Below, piece by piece: positions 14,824 to 23,643 of a DNA stretch of 64,000 nucleotides. The DNA is taken from positions 248,001 to 312,000 of the forward strand of contig NZ_AQUR01000107.1 in assembly GCF_000372525.1 (NCBI RefSeq), in the 5' to 3' direction. This DNA comes from Cupriavidus neocaledonicus (lineage in GTDB: Bacteria > Pseudomonadota > Gammaproteobacteria > Burkholderiales > Burkholderiaceae). Positions within the stretch are counted from its first letter, which is position 1; each line of letters starts with the position of its first letter. A program made the translations under genes and the position numbers. The notes beneath the pieces are model-generated. The model was not told where the DNA came from and searched no databases. It worked only from the letters and a program-made list of their open reading frames with translations.

Positions 14824-16521
14824 TCAGTCGTTGGCGTAGATGTTCACGTCCTTGGTCTCGCGGATAAACAGTGCGCCGACCACGAAGGTGAGCGCGGCGA
14901 TGATGATCGGGTACCAGAGGCCGTAGTAGATGTTGCCGTTCTGGGCCACCAGCGCGAACGAGATGGTGGGCAGCAGGCCGCCGAACCAGCCGTTGCCGAT
15001 ATGGTAGGGCAGCGACATCGAGGTGTAGCGGATGCGGGTCGGGAACAGTTCCACCAGCATGGCGGCGATCGGGCCGTACACCATGGTGACGTAGATCACC
15101 AGGATGACCAGGATCACCAGCACCATGATCGTGTTCATCTGCGCCGGGTCAGCCTTGGTCGGGTAACCGGCCGCGGCCATCGAGCTGCCCACCTCCTTCT
15201 TGAACGCCGCGATCTGCTGCTTGCTGGCGTCGTCGAAGCTGTGGCCGTTCACCAGCTTGGCATCGAAGGCCTTGATCTCCTTGTCGCCGATCTTGACGCT
15301 GGCCACGGTGCCGGCCGGCGCCTCGACCACTTCATAGCTGGCCGAAGCCTGCGCCAGGGTACGCTTGACGATGTCGCACGAGCTGCGGAAATCGATCTCG
15401 CGGGCGATCGGGCTGCCCTGGAACGAGCACTGCTTCGGATCCGCGGTCACCACGATCTGGGCGCTTTGCTGGGCGCGCTCCAGCGCCGGGTTGGCGTAGT
15501 GGGTCAGGGCCTTGAACAGCGGGAAGTAGGTCAGCACGGCCAGCGCGCAGCCCGCCATGATGATCCACTTGCGGCCGATCTTGTCCGACAGCGCGCCGAA
15601 GAAGATGAAGAACGGCGTGCCGATCACCAGGGCGCCGGCAATCAGCAGGTTGGCCGTCTTGGCATCGACCTTGAGCACCTGGGTCAGGAAGAACAGCGCG
15701 TAGAACTGGCCGGTGTACCAGACCACGGCCTGGCCGGCGGTCAGGCCCAGCAGCGCCAGGATCACGATCTTCAGGTTGCGCCATTGGCCGAACGACTCGG
15801 TCAGCGGTGCCTTGGAGGTCTTGCCCTCGGCCTTCATGCGCTGGAACGCCGGCGATTCGTTCATCGACAACCGGATATACACCGACACGCCCAGCAGCAG
15901 GATCGACAGCAGGAACGGGATGCGCCAGCCCCAGGCCTCGAAGTTGGGACCTGTCGCCTCGCGGCACAGCAGGATCACGATCAGCGACAGGAACAGGCCG
16001 AGCGTGGCGGTGGTCTGGATCCACGAGGTGTAGGCACCGCGCTTGCCGTGCGGGGCATGTTCGGCCACGTAGGTCGCGGCGCCGCCGTACTCGCCGCCGA
16101 GGGCCAGGCCCTGCAGCATGCGCAGCGCGATCAGGATGATCGGCGCGGCCCAGCCGATGGTGGCATAGCCGGGCAGCAGGCCGACGACGAAGGTCGACAC
16201 GCCCATGATCAGGATGGTCACCAGGAAGGTGTACTTGCGCCCGATCATGTCGCCCAGGCGGCCGAACACCAGCGCGCCGAACGGCCGCACGATAAAGCCG
16301 GCGGCGAATGCGAGCAGCGCGAAGATGAAGGCCGAGGTCGGGTCCAGCCCGGCAAAGAACTGCTTGGCGATGATCGCCGCCAGCGAGCCATACAGGTAAA
16401 AGTCGTACCACTCGAACACCGTGCCCAGCGACGAGGCAAAGATCACCTTGCGCTCTTCGGCAGTCATCGGTGCGTTCTGCGCGCCCCCTCCGGGCACCGC
16501 AACGTTTTGCACGTTTGCCAT
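14824..16521 (-). CDS. MHS-family major facilitator (ProP/KgtP-like proton symporter) with a large soluble loop
   Basis: A 565-aa inner-membrane transporter of the metabolite:H+ symporter group. Family marks: GTVFEWYDFYLYGSLA at the first helix, GRLGDMIGRK between helices 2 and 3, RMLQGLALGGEYGGAATYVAEHAP, and RIRYTSMSLPYHIGNGWFGG late. It is about 110 aa longer than usual because a polar segment (roughly 15150-15490), with two cysteines, replaces the short loop between helices 8 and 9. The start at 16521 follows a strong GGAGGAGA ribosome site. Likely substrate is a carboxylate or osmolyte; not determinable. Confidence 0.88.
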   Translation of the reverse strand: MANVQNVAVPGGGAQNAPMTAEERKVIFASSLGTVFEWYDFYLYGSLAAIIAKQFFAGLDPTSAFIFALLAFAAGFIVRPFGALVFGRLGDMIGRKYTFLVTILIMGVSTFVVGLLPGYATIGWAAPIILIALRMLQGLALGGEYGGAATYVAEHAPHGKRGAYTSWIQTTATLGLFLSLIVILLCREATGPNFEAWGWRIPFLLSILLLGVSVYIRLSMNESPAFQRMKAEGKTSKAPLTESFGQWRNLKIVILALLGLTAGQAVVWYTGQFYALFFLTQVLKVDAKTANLLIAGALVIGTPFFIFFGALSDKIGRKWIIMAGCALAVLTYFPLFKALTHYANPALERAQQSAQIVVTADPKQCSFQGSPIAREIDFRSSCDIVKRTLAQASASYEVVEAPAGTVASVKIGDKEIKAFDAKLVNGHSFDDASKQQIAAFKKEVGSSMAAAGYPTKADPAQMNTIMVLVILVILVIYVTMVYGPIAAMLVELFPTRIRYTSMSLPYHIGNGWFGGLLPTISFALVAQNGNIYYGLWYPIIIAALTFVVGALFIRETKDVNIYAND

Positions 16522-16768
16522 TTGTCTCCTCCGTCTGGAATGGATCCCGGGGCGGGCGTGGCGCGCGGAAAACGCCGCGCGGCTGGCCGCTATGCCCAGA
16601 GTTGCAGAGGATTGTGGGTGGCGAAACTTACTGCGTTCTGACAGATTCCGGCGCGGCGGCGGCAAAAAACGTCGGGGTATACGCTAGGCGCCGACAGGGT
16701 TTTCGATGCTGCGCTGCAGGCCCTCGACGCATGCACGCCGCACCGTTAAGCGCGTTGCGGGCGTGCGG

Positions 16769-17107
16769 CTATGCAGCATCCGCGCCGGCCCCGCGCGAGG
16801 CGCCTTGCGAGGGCACTGCCACCGGCGGCGCCCCGGCACGGCTGGCTTCGGCTTCGGCATCGTCATGGTTCATGCGCCAGGCGTAGAGCGCGGCCATCAG
16901 CACATAGACCACCAGCGCGCCCTGCGCGCCGACCCAGAACGAAAACGGCCAGCCGAAGAAGTTGAAGCGCAGGTCGCGCGCAAACCACGCCACCACGAAG
17001 GTGACCGTGAACCAGACCGCGAGCAGGCCGCAGATCCAGCGCAGGTTGCGGTGCCAGGCGAGGCGATCGCGTGCTTCAGCGCCGCCGGGGGTGGGGGTGT
17101 GTTTCAT
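16769..17107 (-). CDS. DUF4212 sodium/substrate symporter small subunit, without its large subunit
   Basis: A 112-aa protein with two membrane helices (LRWICGLLAVWFTVTFVVAWF and WPFSFWVGAQGALVVYVLMAALYAW) and the NFFGWPFSFW motif typical of the DUF4212 family. Such genes normally sit directly upstream of an SSS-family (ActP/PutP-like) sodium:solute symporter. Here the next gene is an unrelated MHS transporter and no large subunit is present. The ATG overlaps the histidine-kinase stop by 4 bp, so it is the third gene of the two-component operon. The C-terminal tail is Ala/Gly-rich. Confidence 0.85.
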   Translation of the reverse strand: MKHTPTPGGAEARDRLAWHRNLRWICGLLAVWFTVTFVVAWFARDLRFNFFGWPFSFWVGAQGALVVYVLMAALYAWRMNHDDAEAEASRAGAPPVAVPSQGASRGAGADAA

Positions 17108-18651
17108 GCGGGCGGAAAGTTTTCGGGGCGGCGCAGCGTCACGCGGAAATGCGCGCCGGCGAGCCGGGGCGACTGCTGGTAGACGTGGTCCGAGATCTGG
17201 ACGTCGCCGCCGTGCTGCTGCACGATCTCGCGCACGATCGCCAGGCCCAGGCCGCTGCCTTCGGTGTTGGTGCCGAGCACGCGGTAGAAGCGCTCCATCA
17301 CGCGCTCGCGCTCGGACGGCGCAATGCCCGGGCCGGTGTCTTCCACGTCGAGGTAGGCAAACGGTTCGAACGCGTCGGCGCTGACCCGCACCGTGGCGTG
17401 GCCGCCGCGCGGCGTGTAGCGGATGGCGTTGTCGAGCAGGTTGTTCAGCATCTCGGTCAGCATCAGGCGGTTGCCCTGCACCATCACCGGATGGTCGTCG
17501 GCATCGAGGCCCAGGTCGATGTCGCGCGCCCAGGCCTGCGGCAGCCAGTCCTTGACCACTTCGCGCGCCAGCGCCGCCAGGTCGAGCGCGGCCATGCCGC
17601 CGGTGCCGGCCAGGTTTTCCATGCGCGCCAGCGACAGCAGCTGCTTGACCAGGTGCGCGGTGCGTTCCGAGCTGCCCGCGATCTGCGCCAGCGAGCGCCG
17701 CAGTTCCTCGGGCGACTGCTCGCGCTGCGCCAGCTCGGCCTGCATGCGCAGGCCCGCCAGCGGCGTCTTCATCTGGTGCGCGGCATCGGCGATAAAACGC
17801 TTCTGGGTCTGCACCGACTGGTCCAGCCGCGCCAGCAGTTCGTTGAACGAGCCCACCAGCGGCGTGATCTCCTGCGGCGCGGCGCGCTCGTCGATGGGGC
17901 TGGTATCGCCCGGGTTGCGCGCGCGGATGCGCTGCTGGATCGCGGTCAGCGGCGCCAGCCCGCGCGACAGCCCGAACCACACCAGCACCACCGCCAGCGG
18001 CAGGATCACGAACTGCGGCAGGATCACGCCCTTGATGATCTCGTTGGCCAGCCGCGCGCGCTTGTCCAGGGTTTCGGCCACCTGCACCAGTACCGGCTGG
18101 GTGCCGCTGACCTGCTTCAGCTCGATATAGGTATAGGCGACGCGCACGTCGTTGCCGGCCACGCGGTCATCGCGCAGCGACACCAGCCCGGCGTGGCCCC
18201 GGTCGTCCTCGGAGGGCAAGGGCAGGTCCTGGTCGCCGGCGATGTACTCGCCGCGCTTGCCGACCACCTGGTAGTAGATGTTGTCGGTCTCGTCGGCGCG
18301 CAGGATCTCGCGCGCCGACAGCGGCAGCTGCAGCGTGACGCGGCCGTTGACCTCGCGCACCTGCTGCGACAGCACGATGGCGCTGGCTTCGAGCGCGCGG
18401 TCAAACGGACCGTTGGCGATCGACTTGGCCACCAGGTAGGTCACCGCGATGCTCATCGGCCAGAGCAGCAGCAGCGGTGCCAGCATCCAGTCCAGGATCT
18501 CGCCGAACAGCGAGCGCGGCGCGGGATGGGCGGTGCTTTCCTCCAGGTGCGGCAGCGCGTCGGCCAGGTCCTGGTCGGTGGCGTCCGGCGTGGAGGATGG
18601 AGGTGGCGCGGCACGGGGCACGCGCCGCCAGGGCAGTCGCAGCAGGCGCAT
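17104..18651 (-). CDS. TctE-like sensor histidine kinase
   Basis: A 515-aa membrane kinase. A 45-residue Pro/Ala-rich cytoplasmic lead precedes helix 1 (MLAPLLLLWPMSIAVTYLV), then a ~130-residue periplasmic 2CSK_N-type sensor, helix 2 (VILPQFVILPLAVVLVWFG), a HAMP linker, the H-box FIADAAHQMKTPLAG with the phosphorylated histidine near residue 285, an N-box (NNLLDNAIRYTP) and the G-boxes EDTGPGIA and GSGLGLAI. TctE kinases sense carboxylates and control their uptake. Coupled downstream to the DUF4212 gene, which suggests that the signal is a transported organic acid. Confidence 0.92.
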   Translation of the reverse strand: MRLLRLPWRRVPRAAPPPSSTPDATDQDLADALPHLEESTAHPAPRSLFGEILDWMLAPLLLLWPMSIAVTYLVAKSIANGPFDRALEASAIVLSQQVREVNGRVTLQLPLSAREILRADETDNIYYQVVGKRGEYIAGDQDLPLPSEDDRGHAGLVSLRDDRVAGNDVRVAYTYIELKQVSGTQPVLVQVAETLDKRARLANEIIKGVILPQFVILPLAVVLVWFGLSRGLAPLTAIQQRIRARNPGDTSPIDERAAPQEITPLVGSFNELLARLDQSVQTQKRFIADAAHQMKTPLAGLRMQAELAQREQSPEELRRSLAQIAGSSERTAHLVKQLLSLARMENLAGTGGMAALDLAALAREVVKDWLPQAWARDIDLGLDADDHPVMVQGNRLMLTEMLNNLLDNAIRYTPRGGHATVRVSADAFEPFAYLDVEDTGPGIAPSERERVMERFYRVLGTNTEGSGLGLAIVREIVQQHGGDVQISDHVYQQSPRLAGAHFRVTLRRPENFPPA

Positions 18652-18699
18652 GTCGGCGAGATGGCGCTCAGGTCGGTCGCGTGGCCTGTGCTGATGGGA

Positions 18700-19389
18700 T
18701 CAATGCGGCGCGGCCACCGCCGGCTGGAATTTTTCCAGGCAGTACCCCAGCCCGCGCACGGTGGCGATGCGGATGCCGCCGACCTCGATCTTCTTGCGCA
18801 GGCGGTGCACATAGACCTCGATGGCGTTGTTGCTGACTTCCTCGCCCCATTCGCACAGGTGGTCCACCAGCTGTTCCTTCGACACCAGGCGGCCGCTGCG
18901 CGTGAGCAGGATCTCCAGCAGGCCGATTTCGCGCGCGGACAGGTCCAGCATCTGGTCATTGAGATACGCGATGCGCCCGACCTGGTCGTAGGCCAGCGGC
19001 CCGTGCCGCATCAGCGTGGCACCGCCGCCGGCGCCGCGCCGCACCAGCGCGCGCACGCGCGCTTCCAGCTCGGACAGGGCGAAGGGCTTGGCCATGTAGT
19101 CGTCGGCGCCGAGGTCCAGGCCCTTGACGCGCTCGTCGACGCTGTCGGCGGCGGTCAGGATCAGCACCGGCAGCATCGCGCCGCGCGCGCGCAGGCGCTT
19201 GAGCACCTCCAGCCCCGACATGCGCGGCAGGCCCAGGTCGAGGATCAGCAGGTCGAAGGTCTGGGTCGACAGGGCCGAATCGGCTTCGAGGCCGTTGGCG
19301 ACATGGTCGACGGCGTAGCCCGAGTGGCGTAGCGAACGGGTCAGGCCGTCGGCCAGCACGTCGTCATCTTCGGCGATCAGAATGCGCAT
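18700..19389 (-). CDS. OmpR/TctD-like response regulator
   Basis: A 229-aa regulator. The receiver domain starts MRILIAEDDDVLADGL, with the acceptor aspartate in LLILDLGLPRMSG near residue 51 and the lysine in DYMAKPFALSEL. The C-terminal winged helix (about 125-222) ends GGIRIATVRGLGYCLEKF. The start at 19389 is preferred because a GGAG ribosome site lies upstream and the receiver begins exactly there. Partner of the kinase 48 bp downstream; together with the DUF4212 gene they form one minus-strand operon. Confidence 0.93.
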   Translation of the reverse strand: MRILIAEDDDVLADGLTRSLRHSGYAVDHVANGLEADSALSTQTFDLLILDLGLPRMSGLEVLKRLRARGAMLPVLILTAADSVDERVKGLDLGADDYMAKPFALSELEARVRALVRRGAGGGATLMRHGPLAYDQVGRIAYLNDQMLDLSAREIGLLEILLTRSGRLVSKEQLVDHLCEWGEEVSNNAIEVYVHRLRKKIEVGGIRIATVRGLGYCLEKFQPAVAAPH

Positions 19390-19467
19390 GGTTGTCTCCA
19401 CCCTGGCCGGCATAGCCGGCTCCGGTGCGCAACGGGCACGGGGGCGCGAAGGGGCTTGCCAAGCATA

Positions 19468-19483
19468 CTGTTTTTTTATACAG
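19468..19483. promoter_or_regulatory. LexA (SOS) box upstream of recA
   Basis: CTG-N10-CAG (ctgtttttttatacag) extended to TACTG...CAGTA, very close to the E. coli-type LexA consensus. It lies 142 bp before recA, so DNA damage should induce recA through LexA cleavage. The A/T-rich centre is unusual in this GC-rich region. Confidence 0.85.
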
Positions 19484-19624
19484 TACCCGCACGTTCCGCT
19501 AGGGCCGCCCGGGGAGACCCCCTGGAGTGCGGCCGCGCAGACAGCCGGGCCGGCGCCGATGCCGGCAAATGCCGGTGCCGCGCCACATGCGGCCTATTTA
19601 TACACCATTGACTCAAGGACGACC

Positions 19625-20689
19625 ATGGACGACAAGAAGGCAGGTGCCGGCGTGAGCGCCGAGAAGCAGAAGGCGCTTGCCGCCGCGCTCTCCCAGATCG
19701 AGAAGCAGTTCGGCAAGGGCTCGATCATGCGCCTGGGCGACGGTGAGGTCGAAAAGGACATCCAGGTGGTTTCCACCGGTTCGCTCGGCCTGGACATCGC
19801 GCTTGGCGTCGGTGGCCTGCCGCGCGGCCGCGTGGTCGAGATCTACGGGCCGGAATCGTCGGGCAAGACCACGCTGACGCTGCAGGTGGTGGCCGAGATG
19901 CAGAAGCTGGGCGGCACCTGCGCCTTTATCGACGCCGAGCACGCGCTGGACGTCAACTACGCCTCCAAGCTCGGCGTCAATGTCGGCGACCTGCTGATCT
20001 CGCAGCCCGACACCGGCGAGCAGGCCCTGGAAATCACCGATGCGCTGGTGCGCTCGGGCTCGATCGACCTGATCATCATCGACTCGGTCGCGGCGCTGGT
20101 GCCCAAGGCCGAAATCGAAGGCGAAATGGGCGATTCGCTGCCCGGCCTGCAGGCCCGCCTGATGAGCCAGGCGCTGCGCAAGCTGACCGGCACCATCAAG
20201 CGCACCAACTGCCTGGTGATCTTCATCAACCAGATCCGCATGAAGATCGGCGTGATGTTCGGCTCGCCCGAAACCACCACCGGCGGCAATGCGCTGAAGT
20301 TCTACGCCTCGGTGCGCCTGGACATCCGCCGCATCGGCTCGATCAAGAAGGGCGACGACGTGATCGGCAACGAGACCAAGGTCAAGGTGGTCAAGAACAA
20401 GGTATCGCCGCCGTTCCGCGAGGCCTTCTTCGACATCCTCTACGGCCAGGGCATCTCGCGCCAGGGCGAGATCATCGACCTGGGCGTCGATGCCAAGATC
20501 GTCGAGAAGTCGGGCGCCTGGTACAGCTACAACGGCGAGAAGATCGGCCAGGGCAAGGACAACGCCCGCGAATACCTGCGCGAGAACCCCGACATTGCCG
20601 CCGAGATCGAGAACAAGGTGCGCGCGGCGCTGGGCGTGGTGGCCATGAACCCCACGGCCGCAGCCGCGGCGGCAACGGTCGAAGACTGA
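19625..20689 (+). CDS. recA: recombinase RecA
   Basis: A 354-aa DNA strand-exchange ATPase. Walker A GPESSGKTT near residue 75, Walker B LIIIDSVAAL, the L1/L2 loops (EGEMGDSLPGLQARLMSQALRK and NQIRMKIGVMFGSPETTTGGNALKFYAS), and a Lys/Glu-rich C-terminus. Filaments on single-stranded DNA drive homologous recombination, LexA cleavage and repair. The start at the ATG at 19625 gives the standard family N-terminus; upstream in-frame codons are not conserved. Preceded by a LexA box and followed by a terminator and recX. Confidence 0.98.
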   Translation: MDDKKAGAGVSAEKQKALAAALSQIEKQFGKGSIMRLGDGEVEKDIQVVSTGSLGLDIALGVGGLPRGRVVEIYGPESSGKTTLTLQVVAEMQKLGGTCAFIDAEHALDVNYASKLGVNVGDLLISQPDTGEQALEITDALVRSGSIDLIIIDSVAALVPKAEIEGEMGDSLPGLQARLMSQALRKLTGTIKRTNCLVIFINQIRMKIGVMFGSPETTTGGNALKFYASVRLDIRRIGSIKKGDDVIGNETKVKVVKNKVSPPFREAFFDILYGQGISRQGEIIDLGVDAKIVEKSGAWYSYNGEKIGQGKDNAREYLRENPDIAAEIENKVRAALGVVAMNPTAAAAAATVED

Positions 20690-20718
20690 CCGCGCCGGCG
20701 GCCGCTGCGCCATCCCGG

Positions 20719-20752
20719 AAGGCCGGGGCATCGCCGATGCCCCGGCCTTTTT
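20719..20752 (+). terminator. terminator after recA
   Basis: 15-bp perfect arms AAGGCCGGGGCATCG / CGATGCCCCGGCCTT around one base, followed by TTT. It should reduce recX expression relative to recA. Confidence 0.88.
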
Positions 20753-20799
20753 GCTTGGCGCGCGGCGCCAGTTCTCTCAATCGCTGATCCCGGTCATCC

Positions 20800-21267
20800 A
20801 TGGCAACCCGTCCCCCGCTGTCGCTGAAGGCCCGCGCCGTCGGCTACCTGTCGCGCCGCGAGCACAGCCGCGCCGAGCTGGCGCGCAAGCTGGCGCCGCA
20901 TGCCGAGTCGCCCGAGCAACTGGAACAGCTGCTGGACGCGCTGGAACGCGAGAACTGGCTGTCGAACCAGCGCTTTGCCGACAGCCTGGTGCATCGACGC
21001 GGCGCCCGCTACGGCACCGCGCGCGTGATGCAGGAGGCCAAGACCCACAAGCTCGACAGCGAGCAGCTGGGCGAACTGCAGGAGCGCCTGCGCGCCACCG
21101 AGGTCGAGCGCGCACGCGAGGTCTGGCGCAAGCGCTTCGGCACGCCGCCCGACACGCCCGAGGCGCGCGCCAGGCAGATCCGCTTCATGGTGGCACGCGG
21201 TTTTTCGCGCGCGGTGGTCGGCAAGATCATCCAGGGCGCGGAAGAGGACTACGGCGACGCGGACTGA
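20800..21267 (+). CDS. recX: RecA regulator RecX
   Basis: A 155-aa helical-repeat protein that binds RecA filaments and limits their activity. Family marks are LKARAVGYLSRREHSRAELARKL at the start, LEALEREN-type helices with WLSNQRFADSLVHRRGARYGTARV in the middle, and RQIRFMVARGFSRAVVGKII near the end. It lies 110 bp after recA in the standard recA-recX order. Length is normal. Confidence 0.95.
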   Translation: MATRPPLSLKARAVGYLSRREHSRAELARKLAPHAESPEQLEQLLDALERENWLSNQRFADSLVHRRGARYGTARVMQEAKTHKLDSEQLGELQERLRATEVERAREVWRKRFGTPPDTPEARARQIRFMVARGFSRAVVGKIIQGAEEDYGDAD

Positions 21268-21591
21268 GCCGGGTGGCGAGGCAGCATCGGCAAGTACCTG
21301 TGCTGCCGTCATGTGTATTGCGCTGTGTTGCGTCATCGCGCCATGCCGGCCCGCGGTTCTTGTCGGGGCGGAAGCCGGTGCCTGCTGGTGCATTGCGGCA
21401 AGGCGGCCCGGCCTGCCGCGGCGCCATGGTCGGCCGACAATCCGGGCGCGACAGTCGCGGCACAAGGATGTTCCCGGCCAACGCGGCATGGCATGTTAAA
21501 CTCCCCGGGTTATTCGGTGCCGCGGCACCACGGTGCCTCAGCCCCCCGGATTCTCCGTAGCTCCCGTATCTTCCGTATCCCCAGCCTGGCC
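21268..21591. other. 324-bp gap between recX and the DUF2889 gene
   Basis: No gene stands out: open frames here lack conserved motifs. A TGTTAAACT word at 21493-21501 in otherwise GC-rich DNA could be the -10 of the promoter for the downstream gene, but no matching -35 is clear. Confidence 0.35.
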
Positions 21592-22299
21592 ATGCCTCTG
21601 TCCCAGCCCGTCAACCGCTCCCTGCGCCACCGCCGTGCCATTGCGGCCGAGGCGTACCAGAGGGAGGACGGCCTGTGGGACATCGAGGTGCGCCTGACCG
21701 ACACCAAGCCCCGCGATATCGAACTGGCCGGCGACCGCATCCGCCCGCAAGGCCAGCCGCTGCATGACCTGTGGCTGCGCATCACGATCGACGAGGAGAT
21801 GACGGTGCTGGATGCCGAGGCCTGCTCGGACTGGGTGCCTTACCCGGCTCATTGCGACACCATCGGCCCCGCTTACCGCAAGCTGATCGGGCTGAACCTG
21901 CGCAAGGGCTTTCGCAAGGCGGTGCGCGAGCGCCTGGGCGGGATGCACGGCTGCTCGCACCTGACCGAAGCCGCCGGCGTGCTGCCCAGCACCGCGATCC
22001 AGGCGTTTGCCGGCGAGGTCATCAGTATCCGCGACAACGGCGAGGACGATCCGAATCCGGAGCCGCCCTATCAGTTGAACGGCTGCCACGCCCTGCGTTT
22101 CGACGGCGAGGTGGTTCGTCAGTTTTACCCGCGCTGGTATGGTCACCAGCCGACGCCCAAGGCAAGGGCCGAGGCCGCGCCTGCCGTCGCATCCGCGCCT
22201 CAGGCGCACCAGCCCGCGGCCAATGGCGACCGCGGTGGTCACGCAATCGACGGCAACGACGCTGTCCCGGCCGACCGGCCGACCGGCACCTCCGGCTGA
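21592..22299 (+). CDS. DUF2889 family protein
   Basis: A 235-aa protein of unknown biochemical role. The conserved part (1-185) includes RRAIAAEAYQREDGLWDIEVRLTDTKP, LHDLWLRITIDEEMTVLDAEA and GLNLRKGFRKAVRERLGGMHGCSHLTE, which are typical of DUF2889; the CSH and nearby acidic residues could bind metal. The last 45 residues are Ala/Pro/Gly-rich and disordered. The DUF number is from memory. It lies 89 bp before sucC on the same strand, as I recall for related Burkholderiales. Start at 21592 chosen because the homologous part begins there. Confidence 0.8.
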   Translation: MPLSQPVNRSLRHRRAIAAEAYQREDGLWDIEVRLTDTKPRDIELAGDRIRPQGQPLHDLWLRITIDEEMTVLDAEACSDWVPYPAHCDTIGPAYRKLIGLNLRKGFRKAVRERLGGMHGCSHLTEAAGVLPSTAIQAFAGEVISIRDNGEDDPNPEPPYQLNGCHALRFDGEVVRQFYPRWYGHQPTPKARAEAAPAVASAPQAHQPAANGDRGGHAIDGNDAVPADRPTGTSG

Positions 22300-22388
22300 T
22301 TCTCAGGATCGGCCAGCCCGACGAGAGAATTCGTCTTCTTTCAGATTCTTCCCTTCTACCTTTTACGCCTACCCGAAAGGAAACACGC

Positions 22389-23555
22389 ATGAATATCCAT
22401 GAGTATCAAGGCAAGGAAATCCTGCGCAAATACAATGTGCCGGTTCCGCGCGGCATCCCCGCGTTCTCGGTTGACGAGGCCCTGAAGGCCGCAGAACAAC
22501 TCGGCGGCCCGGTGTGGGTTGTCAAGGCGCAGATCCACGCGGGTGGCCGCGGCAAGGGCGGCGGCGTCAAGGTTGCCAAGAGCATGGACGAGGTCAAGAC
22601 CTACGCGTCCAACATCCTGGGCATGCAGCTGGTCACGCACCAGACCGGTCCGGAAGGCAAGAAGGTCAACCGCCTGCTGATCGAAGAAGGCGCCGACATC
22701 AAGAAGGAACTGTACGTTTCGCTGGTGGTGGACCGCGTGTCGCAGAAGATCGCCCTGATGGCATCGAGCGAAGGCGGCATGGACATCGAGGAAGTCGCTG
22801 CCCATACCCCGGAAAAGATCCACACCCTGATCGTCGAGCCGTCGACCGGCCTGACCGACGCTGACGCCGACGACATCGCCCGCAAGATCGGCGTGCCCGA
22901 CGCGAGCGTGGCGCAAGCCCGCCAGGCCCTGCAAGGCCTGTACAAGGCGTTCTATGAAACCGACGCTTCGCTGGCCGAAATCAACCCGCTGATCCTGACC
23001 GGCGACGGCAAGGTGATCGCGCTCGACGCCAAGTTCAACTTCGACTCGAACGCGCTGTTCCGTCATCCGGAAATCGTCGCCTACCGCGACCTGGATGAAG
23101 AAGACGCCAACGAAATCGAAGCCTCGAAGTTCGACCTGGCCTACATCTCGCTGGACGGCAACATCGGCTGCCTGGTGAACGGCGCCGGCCTGGCCATGGC
23201 CACCATGGACACCATCAAGCTGTTCGGCGGCGAGCCGGCCAACTTCCTCGACGTGGGCGGCGGCGCCACCACCGAGAAGGTGACCGAAGCCTTCAAGCTG
23301 ATGCTGAAGAACCCGAACGTGCAGGCCATCCTGGTCAACATCTTCGGCGGCATCATGCGTTGCGACGTGATCGCCGAAGGCGTGATCTCGGCCTCGAAGG
23401 CCGTGTCGCTGAACGTGCCGCTGGTCGTGCGCATGAAGGGCACCAACGAAGAACTGGGCCGCAAGATGCTGGCTGACTCGGGCCTGCCGATCATCTCGGC
23501 CGACACGATGGAAGAAGCCGCCCAGAAGGTCGTGGCTGCCGCCGCCGGCAAGTAA
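22389..23555 (+). CDS. sucC: succinyl-CoA synthetase (ADP-forming) beta subunit
   Basis: A 388-aa TCA-cycle enzyme subunit that, with SucD, converts succinyl-CoA to succinate while making ATP. ATP-grasp domain at the N-terminus (MNIHEYQGKEILRKYNVPVPRG, AQIHAGGRGKGGGVK), metal site in LAEINPLI, and the CoA-ligase domain with GNIGCLVNGAGLAMATMD and NIFGGIMRCD. Full length for the family. AAAGGA-type ribosome site upstream. Operon with sucD 88 bp downstream. Confidence 0.98.
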   Translation: MNIHEYQGKEILRKYNVPVPRGIPAFSVDEALKAAEQLGGPVWVVKAQIHAGGRGKGGGVKVAKSMDEVKTYASNILGMQLVTHQTGPEGKKVNRLLIEEGADIKKELYVSLVVDRVSQKIALMASSEGGMDIEEVAAHTPEKIHTLIVEPSTGLTDADADDIARKIGVPDASVAQARQALQGLYKAFYETDASLAEINPLILTGDGKVIALDAKFNFDSNALFRHPEIVAYRDLDEEDANEIEASKFDLAYISLDGNIGCLVNGAGLAMATMDTIKLFGGEPANFLDVGGGATTEKVTEAFKLMLKNPNVQAILVNIFGGIMRCDVIAEGVISASKAVSLNVPLVVRMKGTNEELGRKMLADSGLPIISADTMEEAAQKVVAAAAGK

Positions 23556-23643
23556 GCCGAGGCGCCGTTACCCAATACAAGCGAACTTCGGCAGCGCGCG
23601 TGGCCTTTGCCCGCGCTGCCCGAGTCAAGCAAAGGACGAAAGC

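Noticed and set aside
14809..16641. 610-aa open frame antisense to the MHS transporter
   Set aside because: Shadow frame of a high-GC gene: His/Gln/Arg-rich with no domain, while the minus strand has clear membrane-transporter motifs and a strong ribosome site.
17071..19332. 753-aa open frame antisense to the two-component genes
   Set aside because: Same type of shadow; the other strand has H-box, G-boxes and receiver motifs.
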